26,730 nucleotides of DNA from JABMRP01 sp964444795 (GTDB lineage: Bacteria; Planctomycetota; Planctomycetia; Pirellulales; Thermoguttaceae): assembly GCA_964444795.1 (NCBI GenBank), contig CAYUIQ010000118.1, positions 1 through 26,730 of the forward strand. The letters run 5' to 3'. The position numbers were made by a program, and so were the translations under genes. This document shows positions 8,318 to 16,083 of the stretch, one piece after another (position 1 is the stretch's first letter; every line of letters begins with the position of its first letter). The notes beneath the pieces are model-generated. The model was given only the letters and a program-made list of their open reading frames with translations, was not told the origin of the DNA and did no database searches.

Positions 8318-8389
8318 CTCGTTTAACGCCCAGCCGAAGGCGCCGGCCATAGGCTAAATGCCGGCGCCTTCGGCTGGGCGTTAAACGAG
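8318..8389. terminator. perfect 30-bp inverted repeat between convergent genes
   Basis: The arms 8318-8347 and 8360-8389 are exact reverse complements. The left begins CTCGTTTAACGCCCAGCC. The loop is only 12 bases. It lies between the stop of the GH20 gene (8296, plus) and the stop of the ThuA-like gene (8398, minus), so a bidirectional terminator is likely. It has no T-tract. Confidence 0.8.
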
Positions 8390-8397
8390 CAGTTGCG

Positions 8398-9120
8398 TTA
8401 ACTCGCCGGGTCCTTCACTTCGCGGCCGGCGGCCCAGTAGAGACCACGGACCACGAGCCGCTGAAAGGCCGGGTTGTCAAACGCCGCTTTCCCGTGGCCG
8501 AGCGTCGTGTTGAAGATGCGGCCTTTGCCGGACTCTTGCACCCAGATCATGGATTGCTGTTCCTGCCCGCGGTCCATGTGGCCCAGGCTGTGCAGCTTGA
8601 AATCCGGGTGGTAGTTGTTGCGGTAGGTTTCGTCTTGGATCTCGAAATCGTCCATCGGCGCGGTGATCGGATGCTTCTTGTCTTCGATCCGCATGGCAAA
8701 CGTGCCGCCGCCGTGTCCACTGAACCGGCCGCCCAGCAGCCGCCAGTAGAGGTCCGACTTCTTGAATGCGTCGGTCGCATGGACGCCGGCCAAACCGCCG
8801 CCGCCGGTGACAAAATCGCCGAGGCCCTTCTCCTGGGCTTCGTCGGTGAAGTTTCCGCCCGAGCCGTAGAAGAGGACGACGTCGAACTTGTTGATGCTCT
8901 CCGGTTTCAGATCGTCGAGCTTCTCGCTGAGCGTCACTTCGAAGTCGCCCGTCTTTTCCAGCACCGGGGCGATCACGGCGTGAAAACCTCGCCAGTCGTG
9001 GCCGCGGCCTCCCAGGAGCAAGACCTTGGTCTTCTCCGCGGCACCCGCGTCGCCAACCAGGGCCAAAGTTGCCAAAGCGGCCAGTCCGAACATCCAGAAG
9101 CGCACGCGGTGGAACATCAT
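8398..9120 (-). CDS. secreted ThuA-domain protein
   Basis: ThuA-like proteins have a glutamine-amidotransferase-like fold and occur in many copies in planctomycetes, often beside sugar dehydrogenases. Their biochemical role is not settled. The 240-residue protein has a signal peptide (about 1-28, ending GDAGAA), then KVLLLGGRGHDWRGF, a GGGGLAGVHATDAF stretch, RFSGHGGGTFAMRI, and WVQESGKGRIFNTTLGHG near the C-terminus, all in family order. The ATG-ATG at 9120 has GGGAG about seven bases upstream. It starts 15 bases after the stop of the DUF1559 gene on the same strand, so the two probably form an operon that ends in the 8318-8389 hairpin. Confidence 0.85.
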   Translation of the reverse strand: MMFHRVRFWMFGLAALATLALVGDAGAAEKTKVLLLGGRGHDWRGFHAVIAPVLEKTGDFEVTLSEKLDDLKPESINKFDVVLFYGSGGNFTDEAQEKGLGDFVTGGGGLAGVHATDAFKKSDLYWRLLGGRFSGHGGGTFAMRIEDKKHPITAPMDDFEIQDETYRNNYHPDFKLHSLGHMDRGQEQQSMIWVQESGKGRIFNTTLGHGKAAFDNPAFQRLVVRGLYWAAGREVKDPAS

Positions 9121-9135
9121 CGAGTCTCCCTCGTC

Positions 9136-10173
9136 TTAGAACTTGCTGGCGTCGATTACTTGGCGGTCCTGGCGGTTTCCCAACCAGCGATGCACGTTGG
9201 CATCGATACTGAAACTGATCGAACGGACCGATCCGTCACAGAGCACCATATTGAAACCGTTGGCGTGCGCCGATCCGAATCGACCCGTCGAAGCGTAGCC
9301 TGCCTGGTCTTGCTTCGGCGCAAGCGGCTGATTGCCGTATCCCGTCCAGCGGGAAATATCGCCGTTATCGCCGACGTACATGTTCTCGTTGTCGGCCAGA
9401 TCCCGGCCGTTGCTGTAGGAGTCGGGATTAAGGTATTTCTCCCCGCCCAAGTACGTGTTGGTTGTGCCGTCCTTGACCTCACCCATGGTAACACCGCTCA
9501 GCGCGTGGACGATTCCCGATGCTCCCGTGGCGACTGCCTGCTGACTCTTTTGGGTCAACTCGGCATCGCTGGGAAAACTACCGGCCGTGGGGCCACAGTC
9601 GCGGTTACCGCAGTGGCTCGGCCAGATTCCGAGAGCCCCGGGATGCGTGTTCGTGTCGCCTCCGTTGGCGGCGTAGTCGGATCGAGCGACCGTGTCCGGC
9701 TCGGCGTAATTCGCCGGCGGACCGCCGGTGCCCCCTTCGTTGTAGTGGCGATAGGGATAGGCCACGGAGCGGCGGCGCGAGGGGCAATTGAACGTCGCCA
9801 CGGGCATGGTTGCCCGTTGGCCATGCTCAACGTTCTTCTCCGACTGCGATTTACCCAAGCCCAGATCGTGCAGGGCTTGCTGCTCGACGTAGGGCAAGAT
9901 GTTGTAAACCCAGCCGCCCGGCTGGCGATAGTTGTAGCCGCGATCGGCGTCGCCAATCCATCCCCAACCCCAGCCGCCGGTGGGGAAAGTGCCATGAGCC
10001 TCCTCATGATTAAGGAAAGCCAGGCCGATCTGCTTGAGGTGGTTGCTACACTGGATCCGCCGCGCCGCCTCGCGCACCGACTGAACCGCCGGAAGCAGCA
10101 GCCCGATCAGGATCCCGATGATGGCGATCACCACCAGCAACTCAACCAACGTAAACCCGTTGCGTCGTCGCAT
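9136..10173 (-). CDS. DUF1559 pseudopilin-like protein
   Basis: DUF1559 proteins are large paralogous families almost confined to Planctomycetota. They carry a type IV pilin-like N-terminus and a planctomycete-specific C-terminal domain, and their function is unknown. The start MRRRNGFTLVELLVV is a class III signal: prepilin peptidase would cut after Gly6, leaving Phe as the first residue and Glu at +5. A hydrophobic helix follows to about residue 28, then AVQSVREAARRIQCSNHLKQIGLA. The C-terminus has the typical VLCDGSVRSIS motif. I chose the ATG at 10173 rather than upstream starts because it gives the pilin signal and is preceded by GGGAGAGG. The product is 345 residues. The ThuA-like gene follows after 15 bases. 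Confidence 0.92.
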   Translation of the reverse strand: MRRRNGFTLVELLVVIAIIGILIGLLLPAVQSVREAARRIQCSNHLKQIGLAFLNHEEAHGTFPTGGWGWGWIGDADRGYNYRQPGGWVYNILPYVEQQALHDLGLGKSQSEKNVEHGQRATMPVATFNCPSRRRSVAYPYRHYNEGGTGGPPANYAEPDTVARSDYAANGGDTNTHPGALGIWPSHCGNRDCGPTAGSFPSDAELTQKSQQAVATGASGIVHALSGVTMGEVKDGTTNTYLGGEKYLNPDSYSNGRDLADNENMYVGDNGDISRWTGYGNQPLAPKQDQAGYASTGRFGSAHANGFNMVLCDGSVRSISFSIDANVHRWLGNRQDRQVIDASKF

Positions 10174-10540
10174 GGTTTGGTTCCTCTCCCAAAGATACCC
10201 CATCGCCCTATGCCCGTATTGTAGCAGAGATGGGGCACGAGGGACAGTCGTTGGCGGCCCCCAAGACTGGGGGCCGCCTCCTCTGGCTATCCGTTGAAGA
10301 AGGGGGACGTTTGCCGCCTCGGGTGCCATGGGCGGCTTGCCCGCCCTTGCCCAGTCCCCTTCCTAATAGACTATTAGGGGCAAGTATCCCCCCAGTCCGC
10401 TCGGCTTGCTCCGGCTCGTGGCGTTGGCTATCATAAATCTCTTGTTACCACACATTCCCGATGCGAGAACGGCGGGCTGTAACCCCGGCGTGTCCTTGCG
10501 TCATCCGATTCCCTGCCACTGGATTCAAGGAGCCAACCCC
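10174..10540. other. divergent intergenic region
   Basis: This 367-bp region separates the DUF1559 gene (minus) from the Gfo/Idh/MocA gene (plus). It contains a 10-bp perfect stem (GGCGGCCCCC at 10253-10262 with 10269-10278), a short palindrome CCTAATAG-A-CTATTAGG (10362-10378), a TACAAT -10-like hexamer on the minus strand (10218-10223), and the plus-strand promoter candidate at 10406-10434. No gene was seen. Confidence 0.5.
10406..10434 (+). promoter_or_regulatory. candidate sigma70-like promoter for the oxidoreductase gene
   Basis: TTGCTC (10406-10411), a 17-base spacer, and TATCAT (10429-10434) match the -35/-10 layout moderately well. It points toward the gene at 10541, leaving a leader of roughly 100 bases. 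There is no experimental support, and the -35 is weak. Confidence 0.35.
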
Positions 10541-11848
10541 ATGCCGAAACCCGATACCCCGCGAGGCACCTCGCGCCGCAGTTTCCTGAAAACCTCGACC
10601 CTTGCGGCCGGTGCCACGCTGGCTGGTGGTTTGGCGATCCAGCGGGCCGCCCACGCGGCCGAGGACGACACGCTGAAGATCGGGCTGATCGGCTGCGGCG
10701 GACGCGGCAGCGGCGCCGCGAACAACGCCATGACAGCCGACGCAAACACCAAGCTGGTGGCCATGGCCGACGCCTTTCCCGACAAGCTGCAAGCCAGCCG
10801 GGCAAACCTCACCAAGGCGTTCGGCGAGCGGGTCGCGGTGGACGACGATCACTGCTTCGCCGGGTTCGACGCCTTCCAGAAGGTAATCGACAGCGACGTC
10901 GACGTGGTGATCCTTGCCACGCCGCCCCATTTCCGCCCCCAACAACTCAAGGCCTGTGTCGACGCCGGCAAGCACGTCTTCTGCGAGAAGCCGGTCGCCG
11001 TCGACGGGCCCGGCGTTCGTTCCGTCATGGCCACCTGCGAAGCGGCCAAGGAGAAGAAACTGAGTATCGTCTCCGGACTGTGCTGGCGTTATCACACGGC
11101 GGTGCGCGAGACCATGCAGCGGCTGCTCGACGGCGCGATCGGCGACGTGGTTTCCATTCAAGAGACCTACAACACGGGCTTCACCGGCCGGTTCGCTCCG
11201 CGCCAGGAGGGTTGGTCCGAGATGGAGTTCCAGATGCGAAGCTGGTACTTCTTCACTTGGCTCTCCGGCGATCATAATGTCGAGCAACACGTCCACAGCC
11301 TCGACAAGGCCTCCTGGATGATGGGCGACGAGCCCCCGGTACAGGCCTGGGGATTGGGCGGACGTCAGACGGAAAAGCCGGGCAATATCTTCGACCATCA
11401 CGCCGTGGTGTACGAGTACGCCAACGGCACCCGGGTCCATGCCTATTGCCGCCAGCAGAGCGGCTGCTGGAACAACACGGCCGACCACATGATCGGCACC
11501 AAGGGAGTCGCCAGCGTATTGCCCAGGTATCAGATCAACGGTCCCGAGGAGTGGAGATACCGGGGCGAGGGGTGCAACATGTACGTGGCCGAGCACGAAG
11601 CGCTTTTCGCCTCGATCCGTGCCGGCAACCCGATCAACAACGGCCACTACATGTCGGTCAGCACGATGTTGGCCATTCTCGGCCGGATGGTCAACTACAC
11701 GGGCAAGGTGATCAAGTGGGAAGACGCCTTGAACTCGCAAGAAGCACTGGCGCCGACCAGCTACGCCTGGGACGCCGAGCCGCCGACGATGCCCGACGCC
11801 GACGGAAACTACCCCGTCGCCGTGCCCGGCGTGACGCAGTTCATCTAA
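10541..11848 (+). CDS. Tat-exported Gfo/Idh/MocA family oxidoreductase
   Basis: Members use NAD(P) to oxidise or reduce sugars and related compounds. The 435-residue protein begins with a twin-arginine signal, SRRSFLK at residues 11-17, followed by a hydrophobic alanine/glycine stretch ending AHAAED, so it is exported folded with its cofactor. The Rossmann fold appears as IGLIGCGGRGSG (about 47-58). The conserved EKPVAVD motif (Glu149-Lys150-Pro151) carries the likely catalytic lysine. The C-terminal part has DHNVEQHVHSLDKASW, a typical histidine-containing substrate-side motif. The ATG at 10541 has AAGGAG at a good distance. The substrate is unknown. A secreted C45-type amidase gene follows 70 bp downstream and may be cotranscribed. 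Confidence 0.88.
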   Translation: MPKPDTPRGTSRRSFLKTSTLAAGATLAGGLAIQRAAHAAEDDTLKIGLIGCGGRGSGAANNAMTADANTKLVAMADAFPDKLQASRANLTKAFGERVAVDDDHCFAGFDAFQKVIDSDVDVVILATPPHFRPQQLKACVDAGKHVFCEKPVAVDGPGVRSVMATCEAAKEKKLSIVSGLCWRYHTAVRETMQRLLDGAIGDVVSIQETYNTGFTGRFAPRQEGWSEMEFQMRSWYFFTWLSGDHNVEQHVHSLDKASWMMGDEPPVQAWGLGGRQTEKPGNIFDHHAVVYEYANGTRVHAYCRQQSGCWNNTADHMIGTKGVASVLPRYQINGPEEWRYRGEGCNMYVAEHEALFASIRAGNPINNGHYMSVSTMLAILGRMVNYTGKVIKWEDALNSQEALAPTSYAWDAEPPTMPDADGNYPVAVPGVTQFI

Positions 11849-11918
11849 GCGGCATATCGCCCGTCGCCCCCGGTTTTGCCGGGGGGCGGCGGTTGCCCGA
11901 CCTGCCAGGAGACCACGC

Positions 11919-13115
11919 ATGTCCACCCCTCGGCGATTGACCGCGGCGGCTGTCCTTCTTGCGTTGGCTTGCGTGTGCCGGCCGTGTTGGGCCGCCGAAG
12001 AACGGCCTTATCCCCAGGCCACGCACGGCAAGGGGCAATTGCGGCACATCGGCGGACTGCCCGTGCTGGTGCTCCAGGGTACGCCCGAGGAAATCGGACG
12101 CCAGGAGGCCGCGCTTTGCGGCAAGGTCGCCCAGCAGTTGACAGCCTATCCCCGAGCGCTTCTGATGGTGATGGGCGCAGGTGACCGTTGGCCCCGGCTT
12201 CAGGAGCGGGCGGGTGAATTGTTGAAACAGTTTCCCGCCGACCATCGCCGCGAACTGGAAGCAATGGCCGACGCCGTGGGTGTCGACCGCCAGATGATGG
12301 TTGCGGCCAACACACTGGTCGACATCTATCGCGGCGGGCTCGGGTGCTCGTCGCTGATGGTCGATCCGGGGCAAAGTGCCACCGGCGGACCGCTGTTCGG
12401 GCGGAATCTCGACTTCCACTCGCTCGGCGTGATCCACAAACTCACGCTGGTCAAGGTCGTACGTCCCGACGGCAAACGGGCCTTCGCGTCGATCGGTTTT
12501 CCCGGGTTGGTCGGCTGTCTGTCGGGCATCAACGACGCCGGGCTGGCCGTGGCCGTGCATGAAGTATACCGATCGCGCGACGACTCGCCGATGTTCGACC
12601 GGGGGGGTGTGCCCTACACGCTCTGCTTCCGCCGCATTCTCGAAGAATGTTCGACCGTTGAAGAAGCGGCCAAATTGCTCCGCTCGGTGCGACGTACGAC
12701 GAAGTTGAACCTGGCCCTGTGCGACCGCCGGGGCGGGGCCGTCTTGGAGATGACTCCGGAGAGCGTCGTTCTGCGCCGCGGCGTCGAGGGGATCACCGCC
12801 TGCACGAATCATTTCCGCAGCGATACCCTGGCGGTGAATCGGTCCTGCCGTCGCTACGAGAAGCTGATTGCCGCCCGCGAGATGCCGCCGCTCGGCGTGG
12901 CCGACGTTGCCGCCAAGCTGCACGAAGTCAACCAGGGCCGGCTTACCTTGCACACGATGATCTTCGAGCCGTCCGCGCTGCGTCTCCATCTGGCGTTCGG
13001 CAAGTGCCCCTCCTCGGCGCTGCCGACTGTGGCGCTCGATCTGGCTCCGCTGCTGGGAGTCGAGCCTCCGGCACAACCGCCGAGCAAGTTTTCCGGCAAG
13101 AAGGCATCGCGGTAG
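11919..13115 (+). CDS. secreted C45-type (acyl-CoA:6-APA acyltransferase-like) hydrolase
   Basis: The 398-residue product resembles the C45/AAT family of N-terminal-nucleophile amidases and acyltransferases, which cleave themselves before a catalytic cysteine. That residue is probably Cys143 in RGGLGCSSLM. Other family marks are GTPEEIGRQEAAL near the N-terminus, GRNLDF after the cysteine, GLVGCLSGINDAGLAVA, and TNHF towards the C-terminus. A signal peptide covers about residues 1-25. The ATG has CAGGAG about eight bases upstream. In the family, substrates include peptides, amides and acylated compounds; the substrate here is unknown. The stop is 46 bases from the convergent stop of the RND gene, and no strong terminator is visible between them. 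Confidence 0.8.
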   Translation: MSTPRRLTAAAVLLALACVCRPCWAAEERPYPQATHGKGQLRHIGGLPVLVLQGTPEEIGRQEAALCGKVAQQLTAYPRALLMVMGAGDRWPRLQERAGELLKQFPADHRRELEAMADAVGVDRQMMVAANTLVDIYRGGLGCSSLMVDPGQSATGGPLFGRNLDFHSLGVIHKLTLVKVVRPDGKRAFASIGFPGLVGCLSGINDAGLAVAVHEVYRSRDDSPMFDRGGVPYTLCFRRILEECSTVEEAAKLLRSVRRTTKLNLALCDRRGGAVLEMTPESVVLRRGVEGITACTNHFRSDTLAVNRSCRRYEKLIAAREMPPLGVADVAAKLHEVNQGRLTLHTMIFEPSALRLHLAFGKCPSSALPTVALDLAPLLGVEPPAQPPSKFSGKKASR

Positions 13116-13161
13116 TCTTCCGCGGATCAAGGGATGCGGCGTGGCACCCGGAGGGCGAGAA

Positions 13162-15585
13162 TCACTCGACCTGCTCGTGCCGGCGCGCCGGTCGAATCTC
13201 GACCGTGGGCGTTCCGTTTCCGCTGGCGGAAAGCGAATCGCCGGAGATCATCGCAGCCGGCAAGCTCTTTTGCCCGTCCTGCCGAGGAAAGAGGAGCCGC
13301 CCTAGCCGGCTCCCGAGTAGGGCGGGGAGAAAGAGAAGATCGCCCACCAGCGCGGCCGCCAACAAGACGCAGACGATCCAGCCGAATCGTGCGGCCGGAC
13401 CGAAGGGGCTCAGGCCGTAGACGGCCAATCCCGCCCCGCAGATCGCCGTGGTGCGGAACATGGCCATCCCGCAGCGCTGGTACGCCAGCCGAATGGCCGC
13501 CGAATGGGAAAATCCGGCGCGCATCCCGCGAACGAACCAGGTGAGAAAATGGACCGTGTCGTCCACCGCAATCCCCAACCCCACGCTGGCCGTCATCAGC
13601 GTTCCCACGTCGACGGTCATTCCCATCCATCCCATCGCGCCAAAGACGATCAGCGTGGGAAACACGTTGGGCAAGACCGACAGAAGCCCCAACCGCCAAC
13701 TCCGCAATCCGGCGACCAGCACCAGCGCAATCACCAGCAGCGAGGCAACGAAGCTACGTGTCAGACCGGCCATCAACTCGGGATGCGACTCGGCGACCAG
13801 GGGTAACATACCGGCATAGGTCACCGAAATGCCGTCGACTTGGCGCCACCGGGGAGCGGACAGCACGCGATCGACGGCCGTTTCCACCTCGCCGAAAAGG
13901 TCCTCGTAGCGACGGCCGCCGAGTGTCTCCAACCGCGCGCCGACGCGCCACAATTCTTCGCCGGATGCCTCGGCCAAGTAGCCGGTCTCCAAAAACTCCT
14001 CGCGGTTTTCCTCCAGGCCGCGATTCATGTTGAATCGGGCGATCGCGCCCTGAAGCGAGTGTGAATGTTGCAGCGGCGGGGCAAACGTGGCCGCCGAAGT
14101 CGTCACGATCGGCGACTTCGCTCCGCGCAGCGACCGCTCGACGTCGGCCACCAGCTCCAGTCGCTCGTACATCGAAAGCGGGCAACGGTCGTCCACGCGG
14201 AGGACCACCTCCGCCGGCAAGAGCAAAGCGACGTTCTCCTCCAACCACTTGTGGTCGCGGACCACGCGACTCTCCCGGGGGAAGAAGTCGGTCAGCAACA
14301 TCGACCCGCGGATCTGCTTCACCCCCCCTAGACCGGCCGCCATGACGATGCCGCAGAGCAACAGGACCGCTCTTCTTCGGCCCAGAACAAAGCCCGCGAA
14401 ACGGTCCCAGAAGTACGCATCCAACGGTGCCGGGAGAGATTCGGGATGGTCGACCGATTGTGCGCCGTCACCAAGTTGCGGCTCGCCGTTGCGACGCATT
14501 CGGCTCCAGGCCATCGCCCCCGGAACAACCGTCAACAGAACCCCCAGGGCGACGAGAATTCCCAGCGAGGTGTACGCACCGAAAACGCGCACCGGTTGGA
14601 TATTGCTCAGCAGGAGGGAAGCCACGCCGATGAGCGTCGTACCGACGGCGAGGCAACAGGGAAACCACCCCACCGCAAACGCCCAGGCGGGCGCCCGGGC
14701 CGACCCGACTTCAGGGATCGCATCGTAGTAGTAGTTGATTAAATGGACGGCGCCGGAAATAAAAATGACGAGGATCAGGATCGGCATCACGCCCAGCATG
14801 CCGTTCATCTCGCCGCCGGTGTAGTGGATCGCCGCCAGACTAAAACACTGGCAGAAGACGGCCGCCGCCCAGACGATGAGTGTCAGGCGAAGACTTCGCA
14901 GACACGGCCAGGCGATCAAGACGACAACCAGCGACGAAGGGATCGACAGCCAGTACAGTGTCCGCAGGCTGGCCGAATCGATGGCCGTGGTCTCCACGAT
15001 TTTCCCCGCCACGTGCAACTGCTCGGGATCGATCCCGCACTCGTCACGCGCGGTGGTGGTCACCGCCCGCAGCACCTCGGCACCCCGGCGTGTCGCCTCG
15101 GGCTCCAGCAGCACCAGCGCGCAGGTGGTCGGTTTCTCGCCGGGCCCGAGAAACGTGCCTCGCATACGGCGATACACCTCGTCTCGCGGAAGCCTCCTCT
15201 CGGGGTCGGCCAGTTGGTCGAAGATCTCGCGGCCGGAAATCACGCGGCGGAACAGGGGGGCCGTGGTCGAGCCGCTTTGCCCAGCCGGGTCGTTCTGCCC
15301 GGGCCGGTGGGCCTCCAGGCAGCGGGCAAACCGCTCCAGTCGCGGATCATCGAGCGTGCAACCGGGCCAGGAGACGACCAGCGTGTCCTGGACGCCGAAA
15401 TGCCGGCCAAACCAATCGTAGTCTTGTCGCGCCGCCAGATCGTCGGCCGTCCACTGGACGACGTCGTCGTGCATGTCTTGCAGCGCACACCACCCCCCCC
15501 ACAGGATAAAGGGGGCCAGAAAGCCCATCACGCCCGTGCATAAGGCCGTCCGACGGGAAAGTGCCGAGGTGGCGGAAGGCTGCAC
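13162..15585 (-). CDS. RND/MMPL-family transporter
   Basis: This 807-residue protein has the layout of an RND-superfamily exporter of the MMPL/hopanoid-transporter kind. One helix lies at about 15-36, followed by a periplasmic loop to about 205. Five helices follow at about 208-360, a seventh at about 404-424, a second periplasmic loop to about 608, and five helices to about 757. The fourth helix of each half carries the expected polar residues: VIFISGAVHLINYY near 273-286 and SVGLGIAVDDTVHFL at 667-681. The latter Asp pair is a likely proton-relay site. The family exports lipids, hopanoids, drugs or siderophores; the substrate here is unknown. No adaptor (MFP) or outer-membrane partner is adjacent. 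The start at 15585 is a GTG with a weak ribosome site, so the true start may differ slightly. Confidence 0.85.
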   Translation of the reverse strand: MQPSATSALSRRTALCTGVMGFLAPFILWGGWCALQDMHDDVVQWTADDLAARQDYDWFGRHFGVQDTLVVSWPGCTLDDPRLERFARCLEAHRPGQNDPAGQSGSTTAPLFRRVISGREIFDQLADPERRLPRDEVYRRMRGTFLGPGEKPTTCALVLLEPEATRRGAEVLRAVTTTARDECGIDPEQLHVAGKIVETTAIDSASLRTLYWLSIPSSLVVVLIAWPCLRSLRLTLIVWAAAVFCQCFSLAAIHYTGGEMNGMLGVMPILILVIFISGAVHLINYYYDAIPEVGSARAPAWAFAVGWFPCCLAVGTTLIGVASLLLSNIQPVRVFGAYTSLGILVALGVLLTVVPGAMAWSRMRRNGEPQLGDGAQSVDHPESLPAPLDAYFWDRFAGFVLGRRRAVLLLCGIVMAAGLGGVKQIRGSMLLTDFFPRESRVVRDHKWLEENVALLLPAEVVLRVDDRCPLSMYERLELVADVERSLRGAKSPIVTTSAATFAPPLQHSHSLQGAIARFNMNRGLEENREEFLETGYLAEASGEELWRVGARLETLGGRRYEDLFGEVETAVDRVLSAPRWRQVDGISVTYAGMLPLVAESHPELMAGLTRSFVASLLVIALVLVAGLRSWRLGLLSVLPNVFPTLIVFGAMGWMGMTVDVGTLMTASVGLGIAVDDTVHFLTWFVRGMRAGFSHSAAIRLAYQRCGMAMFRTTAICGAGLAVYGLSPFGPAARFGWIVCVLLAAALVGDLLFLPALLGSRLGRLLFPRQDGQKSLPAAMISGDSLSASGNGTPTVEIRPARRHEQVE

Positions 15586-15752
15586 GGACCAAACCTCGGC
15601 GGGATGAACACGATGAGGAAAACGGCGGGTTGCGAGAAAGGCACAGTCTTGCTGATACGCCAGGCCTTGTCAACGCAGGTTGACCAGGCGGGGCAGCGCT
15701 CGCCGGGGCAAAGCCCGTGTTATGCGAGGGTACCGGTTGCCCCCGACCGTGC

Positions 15753-15758
15753 TATAAT
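15753..15758 (+). promoter_or_regulatory. perfect TATAAT box, candidate promoter of TPR gene
   Basis: A consensus -10 hexamer, followed by an A-rich stretch, is conspicuous in this GC-rich DNA. No good -35 lies 16-18 bases upstream. If used, it would give the TPR gene a leader of about 315 bases that includes the 15831-15950 hairpin. Confidence 0.35.
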
Positions 15759-15830
15759 TCAGGGGAAATCAGACAGCCAGCATCACGGAACACCCCGCTC
15801 TTGGGGAGTCCGCGAGGTCGCTTAGCCGAG

Positions 15831-15950
15831 ATTATTCATAGCCCTGCGAATTGCGTGACACACTGTGGTAGCTACGTTCGCCAGAACGTGGGCGTAATCC
15901 TCGGACACGTCCCACGTTCTGGCGAACGTAGCTACAAACCCATGAATAAT
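15831..15950. repeat. two-layer inverted repeat, perfect 25-bp inner arms
   Basis: The inner arms 15868-15892 (GTAGCTACGTTCGCCAGAAC...) and 15911-15935 are exact reverse complements with an 18-base loop. Outer segments ATTATTCAT (15831-15839) and ATGAATAAT (15942-15950) also pair, separated from the inner arms by unpaired bases on the left side. It lies upstream of the TPR gene. A leader hairpin or a dispersed palindromic repeat are both possible. Confidence 0.85.
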
Positions 15951-16083
15951 CCGGGTTAGCCAAGCGGCCACCAGCGAAAGTCTGCCCCCCATGTGAGTGG
16001 AATATCATCGATTGGACGGAGTACGCCCAACGCCCCGGATACCCCCGTCCCTGACGTCCTGATGCTACCCCGAGGTGGTCGAT

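Larger units (their letters stand above)
15586..16083. other. divergent intergenic region
   Basis: This 498-bp region separates the RND gene (minus) from the TPR gene (plus). It contains a perfect TATAAT at 15753-15758, a small stem CCCC-GCTCTT-GGGG at about 15793-15806, the long hairpin at 15831-15950, and nothing that looks like a protein. A GTTAGCCAAGCGGCC stretch at 15955 recalls a tRNA D-arm, but no tRNA can be folded. Confidence 0.5.

Noticed and set aside
13108..13124. Small CGCGG...CCGCG stem between the C45 and RND genes
   Set aside because: The stem is only 5 bp and is expected by chance in GC-rich DNA.
15955..16030. tRNA-like GTTAGCCAAGCGG stretch
   Set aside because: It resembles a D-arm only. 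There is no T-arm GTTCGA motif and no pairing acceptor stem.
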